Made by a program: the position numbers and the translations under genes
DNA from: Zoogloea sp.
GTDB lineage: Bacteria; Pseudomonadota; Gammaproteobacteria; Burkholderiales; Rhodocyclaceae
Length of the DNA stretch: 49,241 nucleotides
Direction: 5' to 3'
Assembly: GCA_009026175.1 (NCBI GenBank)
Contig: WBTZ01000018.1
Coordinates: forward strand, 1 to 49,241
Shown here: piece by piece, positions 41,677 to 49,241 of the stretch
Position numbering within the stretch: position 1 is the first letter of the stretch
How the letters are laid out: each line of letters begins with the position of its first letter
The notes under the pieces: generated by a model
Database searches by the model: none
Told to the model about the DNA's origin: nothing
The model's input: only the letters and a program-made list of their open reading frames with translations

Positions 41677-43476
41677 ATGAGCTTCTTCGACAATCCAGGC
41701 ATGCTGGCGCCCCCCAGGGTGACCCGCATCGACCTCTCCAAGGGTGGCTTCATCCTGGCCTGCTCCGACCCCCTCGGCGAGGTCACCCGCTGCATCGGCG
41801 ACTGGCTCGAATACTGGGCCGAGCGCACCCCGAACGCCCTCTTCCTGGCCGAGCGGGATACCGACGGCGAATGGGTCCGGATGACCTACGCCCAGGTCCG
41901 CGAGCAGGTGGGCAAGCTGGCCCAGGGCCTTCTGGACCTGGGCATCGGCCCCACCTCGCCGGTGGTCTGCCTGTCCGACAACAGCCTCGACCAGGCCCTG
42001 CTGACCCTGGCCACCATGCATATCGGGCGGCCCTTCGCCACCGTCTCCAGCGCCTACTCGCGGCTGGCCAAGGACTTCTCCAAGGTCGCCACCATCCTGC
42101 AGGAGCTGGCTCCCGGCGCAGTCTATGCCGGAGACGGGGCGGTCTATGCCTCCGCGATCCGGGCCAGCGCCGTGTCGTGCCCGGTATTGCTGAGCACCAA
42201 CGGCTACCTGGTGGAAGGCAGCCTGTCCCTGGCCGAGCTGATGCGCACCCGGGAGACCCCGGCGGTGATGGAAGCCTTCGCCAGGATCACTCCGGAAACC
42301 CACGCCAAGTACCTGCTCACCTCGGGCTCCACCGGACGGCCGAAGATCGCCATCAACACCCACCGCATGCTCTGCGCCAACCAGAAGCAGATCCAGCACA
42401 GCTGGCCTTTCCTCAAGGACGAAAAGCCGGTGATCGTCTCCTGGCTGCCCTGGAGCCACACCTTCGGCGCCAACCACAACTTCAACATGGTGTTGTGCAA
42501 CGGCGGCAGCTTCTACATCGACGAGGGCCGCCCGGTCCCCGGCCTGATGGAGAAGTCGGTGCGCAACCTGCGCGAGGTGCAGCCCAACCTGTACTTCAAC
42601 GTCCCCAAGGGGTTTGACGCGCTGATCGCCTTCCTGGAGCAGGACGAATCCTTCGCCCGCGACTTCTTCGGCCGCCTGCGCGCCGTGTTCTATGCCGCTG
42701 CAGCCCTGCCCCAATCCACCTGGGACCGCCTCGAGCGGGCCGCCCAGAAGGTACTCGGCGAGAAGGTCTGGTTCACCTCCGCCTGGGGCGCCACCGAGAC
42801 CTCCCCGCTGATCACCAACGTGCACTGGCGCCTCGACGGCCCCGGCTGCATCGGCGCGCCGGTGGCCGGCACGGCCATCAAGTTCCTGCCCAACGGGGAC
42901 AAGCTGGAGATGCGCGTCAAGGGCCCGCAGGTCTTTCCGGGCTACCTCAACAACCCGGAGAAGACGGCCGAGGCCTTCGACGAGGACGGCTACTACAAGA
43001 TCGGCGACGCCGGCCTGCTGATCGACCCGGAGCACCCGGAAAAGGGCATCGCCTTCAACGGCCGGGTCGCAGAGGACTTCAAGCTGACCACCGGCACCTG
43101 GGTCTCGGTGGGCACCCTGCGCGTCCGTGCGGTCACCGCCCTCGCCCCCTTTGCCCAGGACGTGGTCGTCACCGGCCACGACCGGGACGAGGTCGGCCTG
43201 CTGGTCTTCCCCAGCCCGGCGGTGAAGGACATCCCCCAGGACACCCTCCACACCCACATCCGCGAGGGCCTGCGCAGGCTCAAGGCCGAAGGCGGCGGTG
43301 GCTCGTCCCAGAGCCCCACGCGGGCCATGTTGCTGGATGAGCCCCCCAACCTGGACGCCGGCGAGATCACCGACAAGGGCTACATCAACCAGCGGGCCGT
43401 CCTCGCCCGCCGGGCCGAGGACGTGCTCAGCCTGCACAACTCGCCCAAGCTCGACCGCGTCGTCTTTCTCAAATAA
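41677..43476 (+). CDS. Feruloyl-CoA synthase-like aryl-CoA ligase
   Basis: This 599-residue AMP-forming ligase of the ANL superfamily has the P-loop-like LLTSGSTGRPKIAINTHRM, WLPWSHTFGANHNFN, a TSAWGATETSP A5 region, the hinge Asp in YKIGDAGLL and a C-terminal GEITDKGYINQRAVL, where the Lys takes the A10 role. The NGRVAEDFKLTTGTWVSVG segment is characteristic of the feruloyl-CoA synthase group. It would activate an aromatic or arylalkanoic acid at the cost of ATP and CoA. The usual Fcs partner, enoyl-CoA hydratase/aldolase, is absent. The gene follows the binding-protein gene by 11 bases. Confidence 0.88.
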   Translation: MSFFDNPGMLAPPRVTRIDLSKGGFILACSDPLGEVTRCIGDWLEYWAERTPNALFLAERDTDGEWVRMTYAQVREQVGKLAQGLLDLGIGPTSPVVCLSDNSLDQALLTLATMHIGRPFATVSSAYSRLAKDFSKVATILQELAPGAVYAGDGAVYASAIRASAVSCPVLLSTNGYLVEGSLSLAELMRTRETPAVMEAFARITPETHAKYLLTSGSTGRPKIAINTHRMLCANQKQIQHSWPFLKDEKPVIVSWLPWSHTFGANHNFNMVLCNGGSFYIDEGRPVPGLMEKSVRNLREVQPNLYFNVPKGFDALIAFLEQDESFARDFFGRLRAVFYAAAALPQSTWDRLERAAQKVLGEKVWFTSAWGATETSPLITNVHWRLDGPGCIGAPVAGTAIKFLPNGDKLEMRVKGPQVFPGYLNNPEKTAEAFDEDGYYKIGDAGLLIDPEHPEKGIAFNGRVAEDFKLTTGTWVSVGTLRVRAVTALAPFAQDVVVTGHDRDEVGLLVFPSPAVKDIPQDTLHTHIREGLRRLKAEGGGGSSQSPTRAMLLDEPPNLDAGEITDKGYINQRAVLARRAEDVLSLHNSPKLDRVVFLK

Positions 43477-43548
43477 ATCAAAGGAAAGCCGTGCCCTGGC
43501 CGACACCGGCCGGGGCCCGCTCAGCCTGAATTTCCCAACGGGGTAGTC

Positions 43549-43638
43549 ATGACCAAGACACTGAAACCAGCCAGCACCGGTTCCGGCCGCAGCGGCGCCC
43601 GGGCCCTTTGCCCTCATCTCGGCGGACTGACGCCATGA
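43549..43638 (+). CDS. Possible 29-residue leader ORF before the reductase gene
   Basis: An ATG at 43549 opens a 29-codon frame (MTKTLKPASTGSGRSG and on) that ends in TGA overlapping the ATG of the reductase (ATGA). It could be a translated leader that couples the reductase to the ligase, or chance. No family is recognised, and the ribosome site (GGGGTAG) is weak. Confidence 0.25.
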   Translation: MTKTLKPASTGSGRSGARALCPHLGGLTP

Positions 43639-44636
43639 ACGCGCCACTCCTCATCAAGCTGGCGCCCAACGGCGGCAGTTTCGAATGCGCGCCGGGCCAG
43701 ACCGTGCTGGACGCGGCCCTCGCCGCCGGTTACTGGCTGCCCCACAGCTGCCGCACCGGCACCTGCAACAGTTGCCATCTGGGCATCGTCGAGGGCAGCG
43801 TGCAGCACGCGGCGACCCGCCCGGACGGCACCGATGTCCCCGCCGGCCAGTGCCGCACCTGCCAGGCCGTGCCCAGCGGCGACCTCGTCCTCGACGCCCC
43901 CAAGGTGCCGAAGGAGCCCGGCCAGCGGGTGGTCACCACCGGCGCCAAGGTGCTCGAGGTAAGCCGCCCGTCCCACGACGTGGTGGTGATCCGCCTGCAG
44001 GTGCCGCCGGCCGCCGGCTTCGCCTTCAAGGCCGGGCAGTACGCCAGCGTGCTGCTCAAGGACGGCGCGAAACGCAGCTACAGCATGGCCAACAATCCGG
44101 ATGAAGCCGGCCTCATCGAATGGCATGTGCGCCGCATGGAAGGCGGCCGTTTCTCCACCCACGCCTACGACAAGCTGAAGGCCGGCGCCATGCTGCGCAT
44201 CGAGGGGCCCTACGGTGACTTCGTGCTGCAGCCGGGCGACGCCCCCATCGTGCTGCTGGCCTCGGGTACCGGCTACGCCCCCATCGCATCCCTGCTCAAG
44301 ACCCACGGCGCCGAGATGGCCCGCCGCGGCGCGGTGCTGTACTGGGGCGGCCGCCAGCGGCAGGACCTCTACGCGGTGGACAGCGTGGAAGCCTGGGAGG
44401 CGCAGCACCCGGGCATCCGCCTGGTGCCGGTGCTGTCCGAGGCCGGCCCGGAGTGGACCGGCCGCGGCGGCTTCGTGCATGCGGCGGTGCTGGAGGACAT
44501 CCCCGATCTGTCCCGCCACGAGGTGTATGCCTGCGGCAATCCCCTGATGATCGACGCGGCGCGCAGCAGCTTCACGGCCGGCGCGGGCCTGCCGGCGGAA
44601 CACTTCTTCGCCGACGCCTTCGTCGTCAATAACTAG
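43635..44636 (+). CDS. NAD(P)H-dependent ferredoxin reductase with plant-type [2Fe-2S] domain
   Basis: This 333-residue reductase resembles NahAa and CDP-6-deoxyglucoseen reductases. An N-terminal [2Fe-2S] domain has ligands Cys39, Cys44, Cys47 and about Cys76 (CRTGTCNSC, CRTC). It is followed by an FAD domain with KRSYSMANNP and a NAD domain with LLASGTGYAPIASLL and the late YACGNPLMI. It would reduce the Rieske ferredoxin, making the oxygenase a three-component class III (naphthalene-dioxygenase-type) system. It is placed 5.7 kb after the oxygenase, within the transport half of the operon. Confidence 0.92.
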   Translation: MNAPLLIKLAPNGGSFECAPGQTVLDAALAAGYWLPHSCRTGTCNSCHLGIVEGSVQHAATRPDGTDVPAGQCRTCQAVPSGDLVLDAPKVPKEPGQRVVTTGAKVLEVSRPSHDVVVIRLQVPPAAGFAFKAGQYASVLLKDGAKRSYSMANNPDEAGLIEWHVRRMEGGRFSTHAYDKLKAGAMLRIEGPYGDFVLQPGDAPIVLLASGTGYAPIASLLKTHGAEMARRGAVLYWGGRQRQDLYAVDSVEAWEAQHPGIRLVPVLSEAGPEWTGRGGFVHAAVLEDIPDLSRHEVYACGNPLMIDAARSSFTAGAGLPAEHFFADAFVVNN

Positions 44637-44658
44637 AACCCGGCCGGAGGAGACACTC

Positions 44659-45708
44659 ATGGATTTCGGCATATTCGCGGTACTGGCCCAGGACGGCATC
44701 ACCAACGGGGCGGTGTACGCCCTGCTGGCCATGGCGCTGGTGCTGGTCTTTTCGGTGACCCGCATCATCTTCCTGCCCCAGGGCGAGTTCATCGGCTTTG
44801 GCGCCCTCACCGTCGCCGCGCTGCAGAGCGGCCAGTTTCCGCGGCTGGTGTGGATGCTGATGGCGGTGGGCGTGCTCACCTTCCTGGTGGAGATCGGCTC
44901 GGCCCTGCGCCAGCGCCGCTACAAGCCCCTGCCCCGCCGCCACCTGATGTGGAGCGGCATCGAGAACCTGGCCTACCCCACCCTGGTGTGGGTACTGGCC
45001 CGGGGCCTGGAATGGCAGGGCATGCCGATGGTGGTGCAGATCCTGTTCACCCTGGGCATCACCGTGCCCCTGGGCATCATGCTCTACCGCGTGGCCTTCC
45101 AGCCCATGGCCGAGGCCTCGGTGCTGGTGCTGCTGATCGTCGCGGTGGGGGTGCACTTTGCGATGCTCGGCATGGGCCTCTTCATCTTCGGGCCGGAAGG
45201 CTCCACCACCCAGGCCTTCACCGACTGGAGCGCCGAGATCGGCGCCCTGCTGGTGTCCGGCCAGAGCGTGGTGGTGCTGGGCGTGTCGGCCTGCCTGATC
45301 GCCCTGCTCTACCTGTTCTTCGACCGCAGCCTCTACGGCAAGGCCCTGCGCGCCACCGCGGTCAACCGCAAGGGGGCGCAGCTGGTGGGCATCGGCACCA
45401 CCCAGGCGGGGCGGATGGCCTTCGGCCTGGCGGCGGCCCTCGGCACCCTGGCCGGAACCCTGATCGCGCCCCTCAACACGGTGGGCTACGACACCGGCTT
45501 CGTGGTGGCCCTGAAGGGCTTCGTCGCGGCCATCGTCGGTGGCCTGGCCAGCTATCCCCTGGCGGCGGCCGGTGCCGTGCTGGTCGGCCTGCTGGAGAGC
45601 TACTCCTCCTTCTGGGCCAGCGCCTACAAGGAGGTGATCGTGTTCACCCTGATCATCCCCGTGCTCGCCTGGCGTTCGCTGGTCTCGGGCCATGGAGACG
45701 AAGAATGA
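44659..45708 (+). CDS. Liv-type ABC transporter permease (LivH family)
   Basis: This 349-residue inner-membrane permease has about eight or nine helices. Its ITNGAVYALLAMALVLVFSVTRIIFLPQGEF start and the EAA-like loop region ATAVNRKGAQLVGIGT / VALKGFVAAIVGGLASYPLAAAGAVLVGLLESY are typical of LivH. It follows the reductase by 22 bases with a CGGAGGAG ribosome site. Its stop overlaps the ATG of the LivM-LivG fusion, so the transporter subunits are translationally linked. Confidence 0.93.
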   Translation: MDFGIFAVLAQDGITNGAVYALLAMALVLVFSVTRIIFLPQGEFIGFGALTVAALQSGQFPRLVWMLMAVGVLTFLVEIGSALRQRRYKPLPRRHLMWSGIENLAYPTLVWVLARGLEWQGMPMVVQILFTLGITVPLGIMLYRVAFQPMAEASVLVLLIVAVGVHFAMLGMGLFIFGPEGSTTQAFTDWSAEIGALLVSGQSVVVLGVSACLIALLYLFFDRSLYGKALRATAVNRKGAQLVGIGTTQAGRMAFGLAAALGTLAGTLIAPLNTVGYDTGFVVALKGFVAAIVGGLASYPLAAAGAVLVGLLESYSSFWASAYKEVIVFTLIIPVLAWRSLVSGHGDEE

Positions 45709-47498
45709 AAATATCCACCAAGAAGCTGCAGTGGCTGATGTTCGGCTGGTTCTTCCTGTTCCCCTTCCTGCCGGTCCCGGGCTACTGGATCACCATCGGC
45801 AACTACATCGGGCTGTACTCCATCGTCACCCTGGGCCTGGTGCTGCTCACCGGCATCGGCGGGCTGACCTCCTTCGGCCAGGCCGCCTTTGTCGGGCTGG
45901 GGGCCTACACCACCGGCTACCTCAGCATCTCCCTGGGCCTGTCTCCCTGGCTCGGCCTGCTCACCGGCCTGGTGGTGTCGGCCCTGGCGGCGGGGCTGAT
46001 CGGCAGCGTCACGGTGCGCCTGTCCGGCCACTTCCTGCCGCTCGCCACCATCGCCTGGGGCCTGTCCCTGTTCTACCTGTTCGGCACCCTGGAGTTCCTG
46101 GGCAAGTACGACGGGCTGTCGGGCATTCCGCCGCTGTCCCTGTTCGGCATCGACCTGTCGGCGCCGCGGGTGATGTACGGGCTGATCTGGTTCTGCCTGG
46201 GCGGCTGCCTGTGGCTGGTCCTCAACCTCCTCAACTCCCGCCCCGGCCGCGCCATCCGGGCCCTCGCCAAGGGCAAGACCATGCCCGAGGCGATGGGCAT
46301 CCACACCGCCCAGTACAAGATCCTGATCTTCGTGCTGGCGGCCCTGATGGCCAGCCTGTCCGGCTGGCTCTACGCCCACCTGCAGCGCTCGGTGAGCGCC
46401 ACCCCCTTCGGCCTGCACATGGGCATCGAGTATCTGTTCATGGCGGTGGTCGGCGGGGTCGGCCACGTCTGGGGGGCGATCCTCGGCGCGGTGATGATGA
46501 CCGGCCTGAAGAGCCAGCTGCAGGACCTGCTGCCCCTGCTGCTGGGCAGCCAGGGCAACTTCGAGATCGTGGTCTTCGGGGTGCTGATCGTGCTGCTGTT
46601 GCTGTGGGCACCGGATGGCCTGTGGCCGCGGGTGGCGGCAGTCTGGGCGCGCTTCAACCCGCCCGAGCCCGAGGTGGTGGCCCCGGCCATCGCCCCGGAC
46701 GGCTACGGCGACATGGCCCGCCGTGCCAAGCCGGCGGCAGGCTCCCTGATCCTCGAGATCAGCGAGGCCCGCAAGCAGTTCGGCGGCCTGGTGGCGGTCA
46801 AGGACATGAGCTTCGAGATCCACGCCGGTGAAGTCGTCGGCCTGATCGGCCCCAACGGGGCAGGCAAATCCACCATGTTCAACCTGGTCACCGGCGTGCT
46901 GCCGGCCAGCAGCGGCGAGATCCGCTTCCTGGGCGAGCGCATCGACCAGCTCGGTGCCCGCCGCATCGTCAAGATGGGCATCGGCCGCAGCTTCCAGCAC
47001 GTGCATCTGGTGCCGCATCTGTCGGTGCTGGAGAACGTCGCCATGGGCGCCCACCTGCGTGGCAAGACCAGCCCCCTCAGCGCCGCACTGCGCATGGACC
47101 GCCATGAAGAGGCCCAGCTGCTGTTCCTGGCCGCCGAGCAGATCCGCCGGGTCGGCCTGGGGGACTACATGCACACCCCGGCCGGCAGCCTGGCCCTCGG
47201 CCAGCAGCGCATCCTCGAGATCGCCCGCGCCCTGTGCACCGACCCGGTGCTGCTGCTCCTCGACGAGCCGGCCGCCGGCCTGCGCCTGAAAGAGAAGGAA
47301 GCCCTGGCCGACCTGATCCGCCAGCTCAAGGGCGAAGGCATGTCGGTGCTGCTGGTCGAGCACGACATGGACTTCGTGATGGGCCTGACCGACCGGCTGG
47401 TAGTGATGGAGTTCGGCAGCAAGATCGCCGAAGGCCTGCCCGCCGAGATCCAGAACAACGAGGCCGTCCTGGCCGCCTACCTGGGAGGCATCGAATGA
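45705..47498 (+). CDS. Fused LivM permease - LivG ATPase of a Liv-type ABC transporter
   Basis: This 597-residue fusion has residues about 1-315 as a LivM-type permease ([30 protein letters not shown]; late [16 protein letters not shown]). A linker of about 30 residues leads to a LivG-type ATPase with Walker [10 protein letters not shown], the Q-loop in [19 protein letters not shown], signature [16 protein letters not shown] (a variant of LSGGQ), Walker [12 protein letters not shown] and the H-loop VEHDMDFV. The start at 45705 overlaps livH; longer open frame upstream is out of context. The fusion halves the number of partner genes needed. Its stop overlaps the LivF start (ATGA). Confidence 0.92.
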   Translation: MKISTKKLQWLMFGWFFLFPFLPVPGYWITIGNYIGLYSIVTLGLVLLTGIGGLTSFGQAAFVGLGAYTTGYLSISLGLSPWLGLLTGLVVSALAAGLIGSVTVRLSGHFLPLATIAWGLSLFYLFGTLEFLGKYDGLSGIPPLSLFGIDLSAPRVMYGLIWFCLGGCLWLVLNLLNSRPGRAIRALAKGKTMPEAMGIHTAQYKILIFVLAALMASLSGWLYAHLQRSVSATPFGLHMGIEYLFMAVVGGVGHVWGAILGAVMMTGLKSQLQDLLPLLLGSQGNFEIVVFGVLIVLLLLWAPDGLWPRVAAVWARFNPPEPEVVAPAIAPDGYGDMARRAKPAAGSLILEISEARKQFGGLVAVKDMSFEIHAGEVVGLIGPNGAGKSTMFNLVTGVLPASSGEIRFLGERIDQLGARRIVKMGIGRSFQHVHLVPHLSVLENVAMGAHLRGKTSPLSAALRMDRHEEAQLLFLAAEQIRRVGLGDYMHTPAGSLALGQQRILEIARALCTDPVLLLLDEPAAGLRLKEKEALADLIRQLKGEGMSVLLVEHDMDFVMGLTDRLVVMEFGSKIAEGLPAEIQNNEAVLAAYLGGIE

Positions 47499-48241
47499 GT
47501 GCCGACAACGCCAACGCGGTCCTCGAGACCCGCAACCTGAGCGTGCGCTACGGCAAGGTGGAGGCCCTGCGGGCCACCAACCTGCGCCTCTGCGCCGGCC
47601 AGATCGTCACCGTGATCGGCCCCAACGGGGCCGGCAAGTCATCCCTGCTCAACGCCATCATGGGCGCCCTGCCGACCAACGGCCAGGCCGAAGGCGAGGT
47701 GCTGTACCAGGGCCACGACGTGTCCCACCACGCCATCGAGCTGCGCCTCGGCAAGGGCCTGGCCCTGGTGCCGGAAAAGCGCGAGCTGTTCACCAGCATG
47801 AGCGTAGAGGACAACCTGGTGCTCGGCGCCTACCGCCGTCGCAAGGCCGGCTGGTCCTACCGGGACGGCCTGGAGCGCATCTATGCCATCTTCCCGCGCC
47901 TCAAGGAGCGCCGTCACCAGCTGGCCGGCACCATGTCCGGCGGCGAGCGGCAGATGGTGGCCATCGGCCGCGCCCTGATGAGCGACCCCAAGGTGCTGAT
48001 GCTGGACGAGCCCTCCCTGGGCCTCGCCCCCCGCGTGATGGCCGAGGTCTTCCACGTCATCTCCCACCTGCGCGACAGCGGCGTGGCCACCCTGCTGATC
48101 GAGCAGAACTCCCGCGCCGCCCTGCAGGTGTCGGACTACGGCTACGTGCTGGAGGTGGGCGACGTGACCCTGGAGGGCCCGGCCGCCGACCTGGCGAAGA
48201 ACCCGAAGGTGATCGAGGCCTACCTGGGGGCCAAGCACTGA
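47495..48241 (+). CDS. Liv-type ABC transporter ATPase (LivF family)
   Basis: This 248-residue ATPase has Walker [10 protein letters not shown], a GLALVPEKRELFTSMSVEDNL stretch typical of LivF, signature TMSGGERQMVAIGRAL, Walker B VLMLDEPSLGL and the H-loop-like LIEQNSRAAL (Gln in place of the usual His partner, as in LivF proteins). It pairs with the ATPase half of the preceding fusion. The TGA shares its last base with the ATG of the first thioesterase, so transport and thioesterase genes are tightly coupled. Confidence 0.94.
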   Translation: MSADNANAVLETRNLSVRYGKVEALRATNLRLCAGQIVTVIGPNGAGKSSLLNAIMGALPTNGQAEGEVLYQGHDVSHHAIELRLGKGLALVPEKRELFTSMSVEDNLVLGAYRRRKAGWSYRDGLERIYAIFPRLKERRHQLAGTMSGGERQMVAIGRALMSDPKVLMLDEPSLGLAPRVMAEVFHVISHLRDSGVATLLIEQNSRAALQVSDYGYVLEVGDVTLEGPAADLAKNPKVIEAYLGAKH

Positions 48242-48660
48242 TGAGCCTCCTGCGCCCCGACTTCACCGTCGCCCGCCTCAACCGGGATGCGGCCGACTGC
48301 CTGCCCGGACACCTGGGCGTCGAATTCCTGAGCCTCGAACAGGGGCGGGCCACCAGCCGCATGGTGATCCGGCCGGTGCACCTGGCGCCCAACGGCCGCC
48401 TCCACGCCGCCAGCCTGATCGCCCTGGCCGACACCACCACCGGGCACGCCACCATGTCGCACCTGCCGGAAGGTGCCCGCTCCTTCGCCACCATCGAGCT
48501 CAAGAGCAACCACCTGGGCACCCTGGTCGAGGGCGCCATCAGCTGCCTGGCCACCGCCCAGCACCTGGGGCGGACCACCCAGGTGTGGGACGCGGTGGTG
48601 CGCGACGAAGCGACAGGCCGCGAACTGGTGCTGTACCGTTGCACCCAGATGATCCTGTGA
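48241..48660 (+). CDS. PaaI-type hotdog thioesterase, copy 1
   Basis: This 139-residue single-hotdog protein has the active-site segment GRLHAASLIALADTTTGHA, with the Asp in the usual catalytic position, and the ELKSNHLG strand. It shares the exact string HLGRTTQVW with the next gene, marking a paralogous pair. PaaI-type enzymes hydrolyse aryl- or acyl-CoA thioesters, often dead-end ones. Here it could release CoA from a ring-hydroxylated aryl-CoA or protect the CoA pool. Its ATG uses the last base of the livF stop. Confidence 0.87.
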   Translation: MSLLRPDFTVARLNRDAADCLPGHLGVEFLSLEQGRATSRMVIRPVHLAPNGRLHAASLIALADTTTGHATMSHLPEGARSFATIELKSNHLGTLVEGAISCLATAQHLGRTTQVWDAVVRDEATGRELVLYRCTQMIL

Positions 48661-48692
48661 TCAGCCCATAAAACATAACAAGGAGCCCCCCA

Positions 48693-49130
48693 ATGAGTAT
48701 CTGGTTTGCCCCCTTCACCCTGGACGAAGTCAATGCCCGCGGCGCCACCTGTGCCAACGGCCACCTGGGCATGGAGCTGATCGAGATCGGCGAAGACTTC
48801 CTGCGTGGCCGCATGCCGGTGGACCAGCGCACCCGCCAGCCCGCCGGCGCCCTGCACGGCGGCGTCTCGGTGGCCTTCGCCGAGACGCTGGCGTCCTGGT
48901 CCGCCGCCCACGTGGTCGACCCGGCCAAATATCACTGCGTCGGCCAGGAGATCAACGCCAATCACGTCCGCGCCGTCACCGGCGGCTGGGTCTATGGCGA
49001 AGCCCGCCCGCTGCACCTGGGGCGCACCACCCAGGTGTGGGAAATCCGCATCACCAATGAAGAAGGCAAGCTGGTGTGCATCTCGCGCATGACGGCGGCT
49101 GTACTCAGCAAACCCAGCGAGTACAAGTAA
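48693..49130 (+). CDS. PaaI-type hotdog thioesterase, copy 2
   Basis: This 145-residue paralogue of the preceding protein has QPAGALHGGVSVAFAETLASWSA, with Glu replacing Asp at the catalytic position and the canonical HGG, then INANHVRAVTGG and HLGRTTQVW. The Asp/Glu difference places the two in different catalytic subgroups, so they may act on different thioesters. It has its own AAGGAG ribosome site after a 32-base gap. It is the last gene seen before a REP-like element; no terminator is visible. Confidence 0.87.
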   Translation: MSIWFAPFTLDEVNARGATCANGHLGMELIEIGEDFLRGRMPVDQRTRQPAGALHGGVSVAFAETLASWSAAHVVDPAKYHCVGQEINANHVRAVTGGWVYGEARPLHLGRTTQVWEIRITNEEGKLVCISRMTAAVLSKPSEYK

Positions 49131-49164
49131 GATAAAAGGCTGTAGGTGTCTGCAGGGTTCGTGC

Positions 49165-49230
49165 GGGGGCGGCTTCGGCTGCCCGCGGACTTCCGGTCAG
49201 GCACCCGCGGGCGGCTGAAGCCGCCCCTAC
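49165..49230. repeat. REP-like extragenic palindromic unit, copy 2
   Basis: GGGGGCGGCTTCGGCTGCCC (49165-49184) and GGGCGGCTGAAGCCGCCC (49209-49226) are two palindromes in a BIME-like pair, separated by a CGCGGAC...CCGCGG spacer. The unit resembles 21001-21068 in order, spacing and core sequence. It lies 34 bases after the last thioesterase gene and may act as the operon's 3' stabilising structure. Confidence 0.6.
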
Positions 49231-49241
49231 AGGCCCACCTC

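Noticed and set aside
44850-45704. N-terminal extension of the LivM-LivG frame inside livH
   Set aside because: The sequence is a Pro/Gly/Arg/His-rich out-of-frame reading of livH. The ATG at 45705 overlaps the livH stop and starts a normal LivM protein.
1-49241. CRISPR arrays, insertion sequences, prophage or tRNA-bounded islands
   Set aside because: No regular spaced repeats, transposase or integrase motifs, target-site duplications or tRNA genes were seen in the window.

Overview
The window is GC-rich and reads as the chromosome of a betaproteobacterium, most likely in or near the Rhodocyclales (Azoarcus/Thauera-like). The evidence is the tmRNA tag ANDERFALAA, the mix of TRAP and Liv-type uptake proteins, gluconeogenic enzymes, type IV pilin and a large aromatic-degradation operon. 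The taxonomic placement is an inference. No tRNA, rRNA, insertion sequence, phage or CRISPR array was seen.

Bases 1-33200 are mostly core genes. In order they are: a partial OmpA-type gene, mtaD, a second OmpA-type gene, ubiG, gph and ssrA (tmRNA); mog/darP divergent from pmbA; two tandem Tat-type TRAP solute-binding proteins without membrane subunits; an lrgA/lrgB pair; a nucleoside-gate membrane protein; an IclR regulator; a PBP7-type endopeptidase behind a structured leader; a patatin; divergent maeB and pckG; an aminotransferase; a membrane lytic transglycosylase; and a small surface-glycan locus (two glycosyltransferases, a polytopic GT-C-like protein, GtrA, a methyltransferase). These are followed by ampD, a type IV pilin, an Amt ammonium transporter and a hybrid histidine kinase. 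The pilin and the transporter are divergent, and each has a good sigma-54 promoter. The transporter also has NtrC-like boxes at enhancer distance.

Bases 33289-49130 form the most interesting part. A TetR regulator is divergent from a 15-kb, one-direction operon. The operon encodes a C-C bond hydrolase, a two-part LigAB-type extradiol dioxygenase, a Rieske ferredoxin, ring-hydroxylating dioxygenase alpha and beta subunits, a dihydrodiol-type dehydrogenase and an FMN nitronate-monooxygenase-like protein. It continues with a Liv-type binding protein, a feruloyl-CoA-synthase-like ligase, an NahAa-type reductase, LivH, a LivM-LivG fusion, LivF and two PaaI-type thioesterases.

Together these could import an aromatic acid, activate it to a CoA thioester, dihydroxylate and rearomatise the ring, open it by meta cleavage and hydrolyse the product, with thioesterases freeing CoA. 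The substrate is not evident, and the lower pathway (hydratase, aldolase, aldehyde dehydrogenase) is not in the window. The 290-bp control region carries two related palindromes, one in each divergent promoter, and a perfect FNR-type box. This suggests joint control by the TetR protein and an oxygen-responsive regulator, which is surprising for enzymes that need O2.
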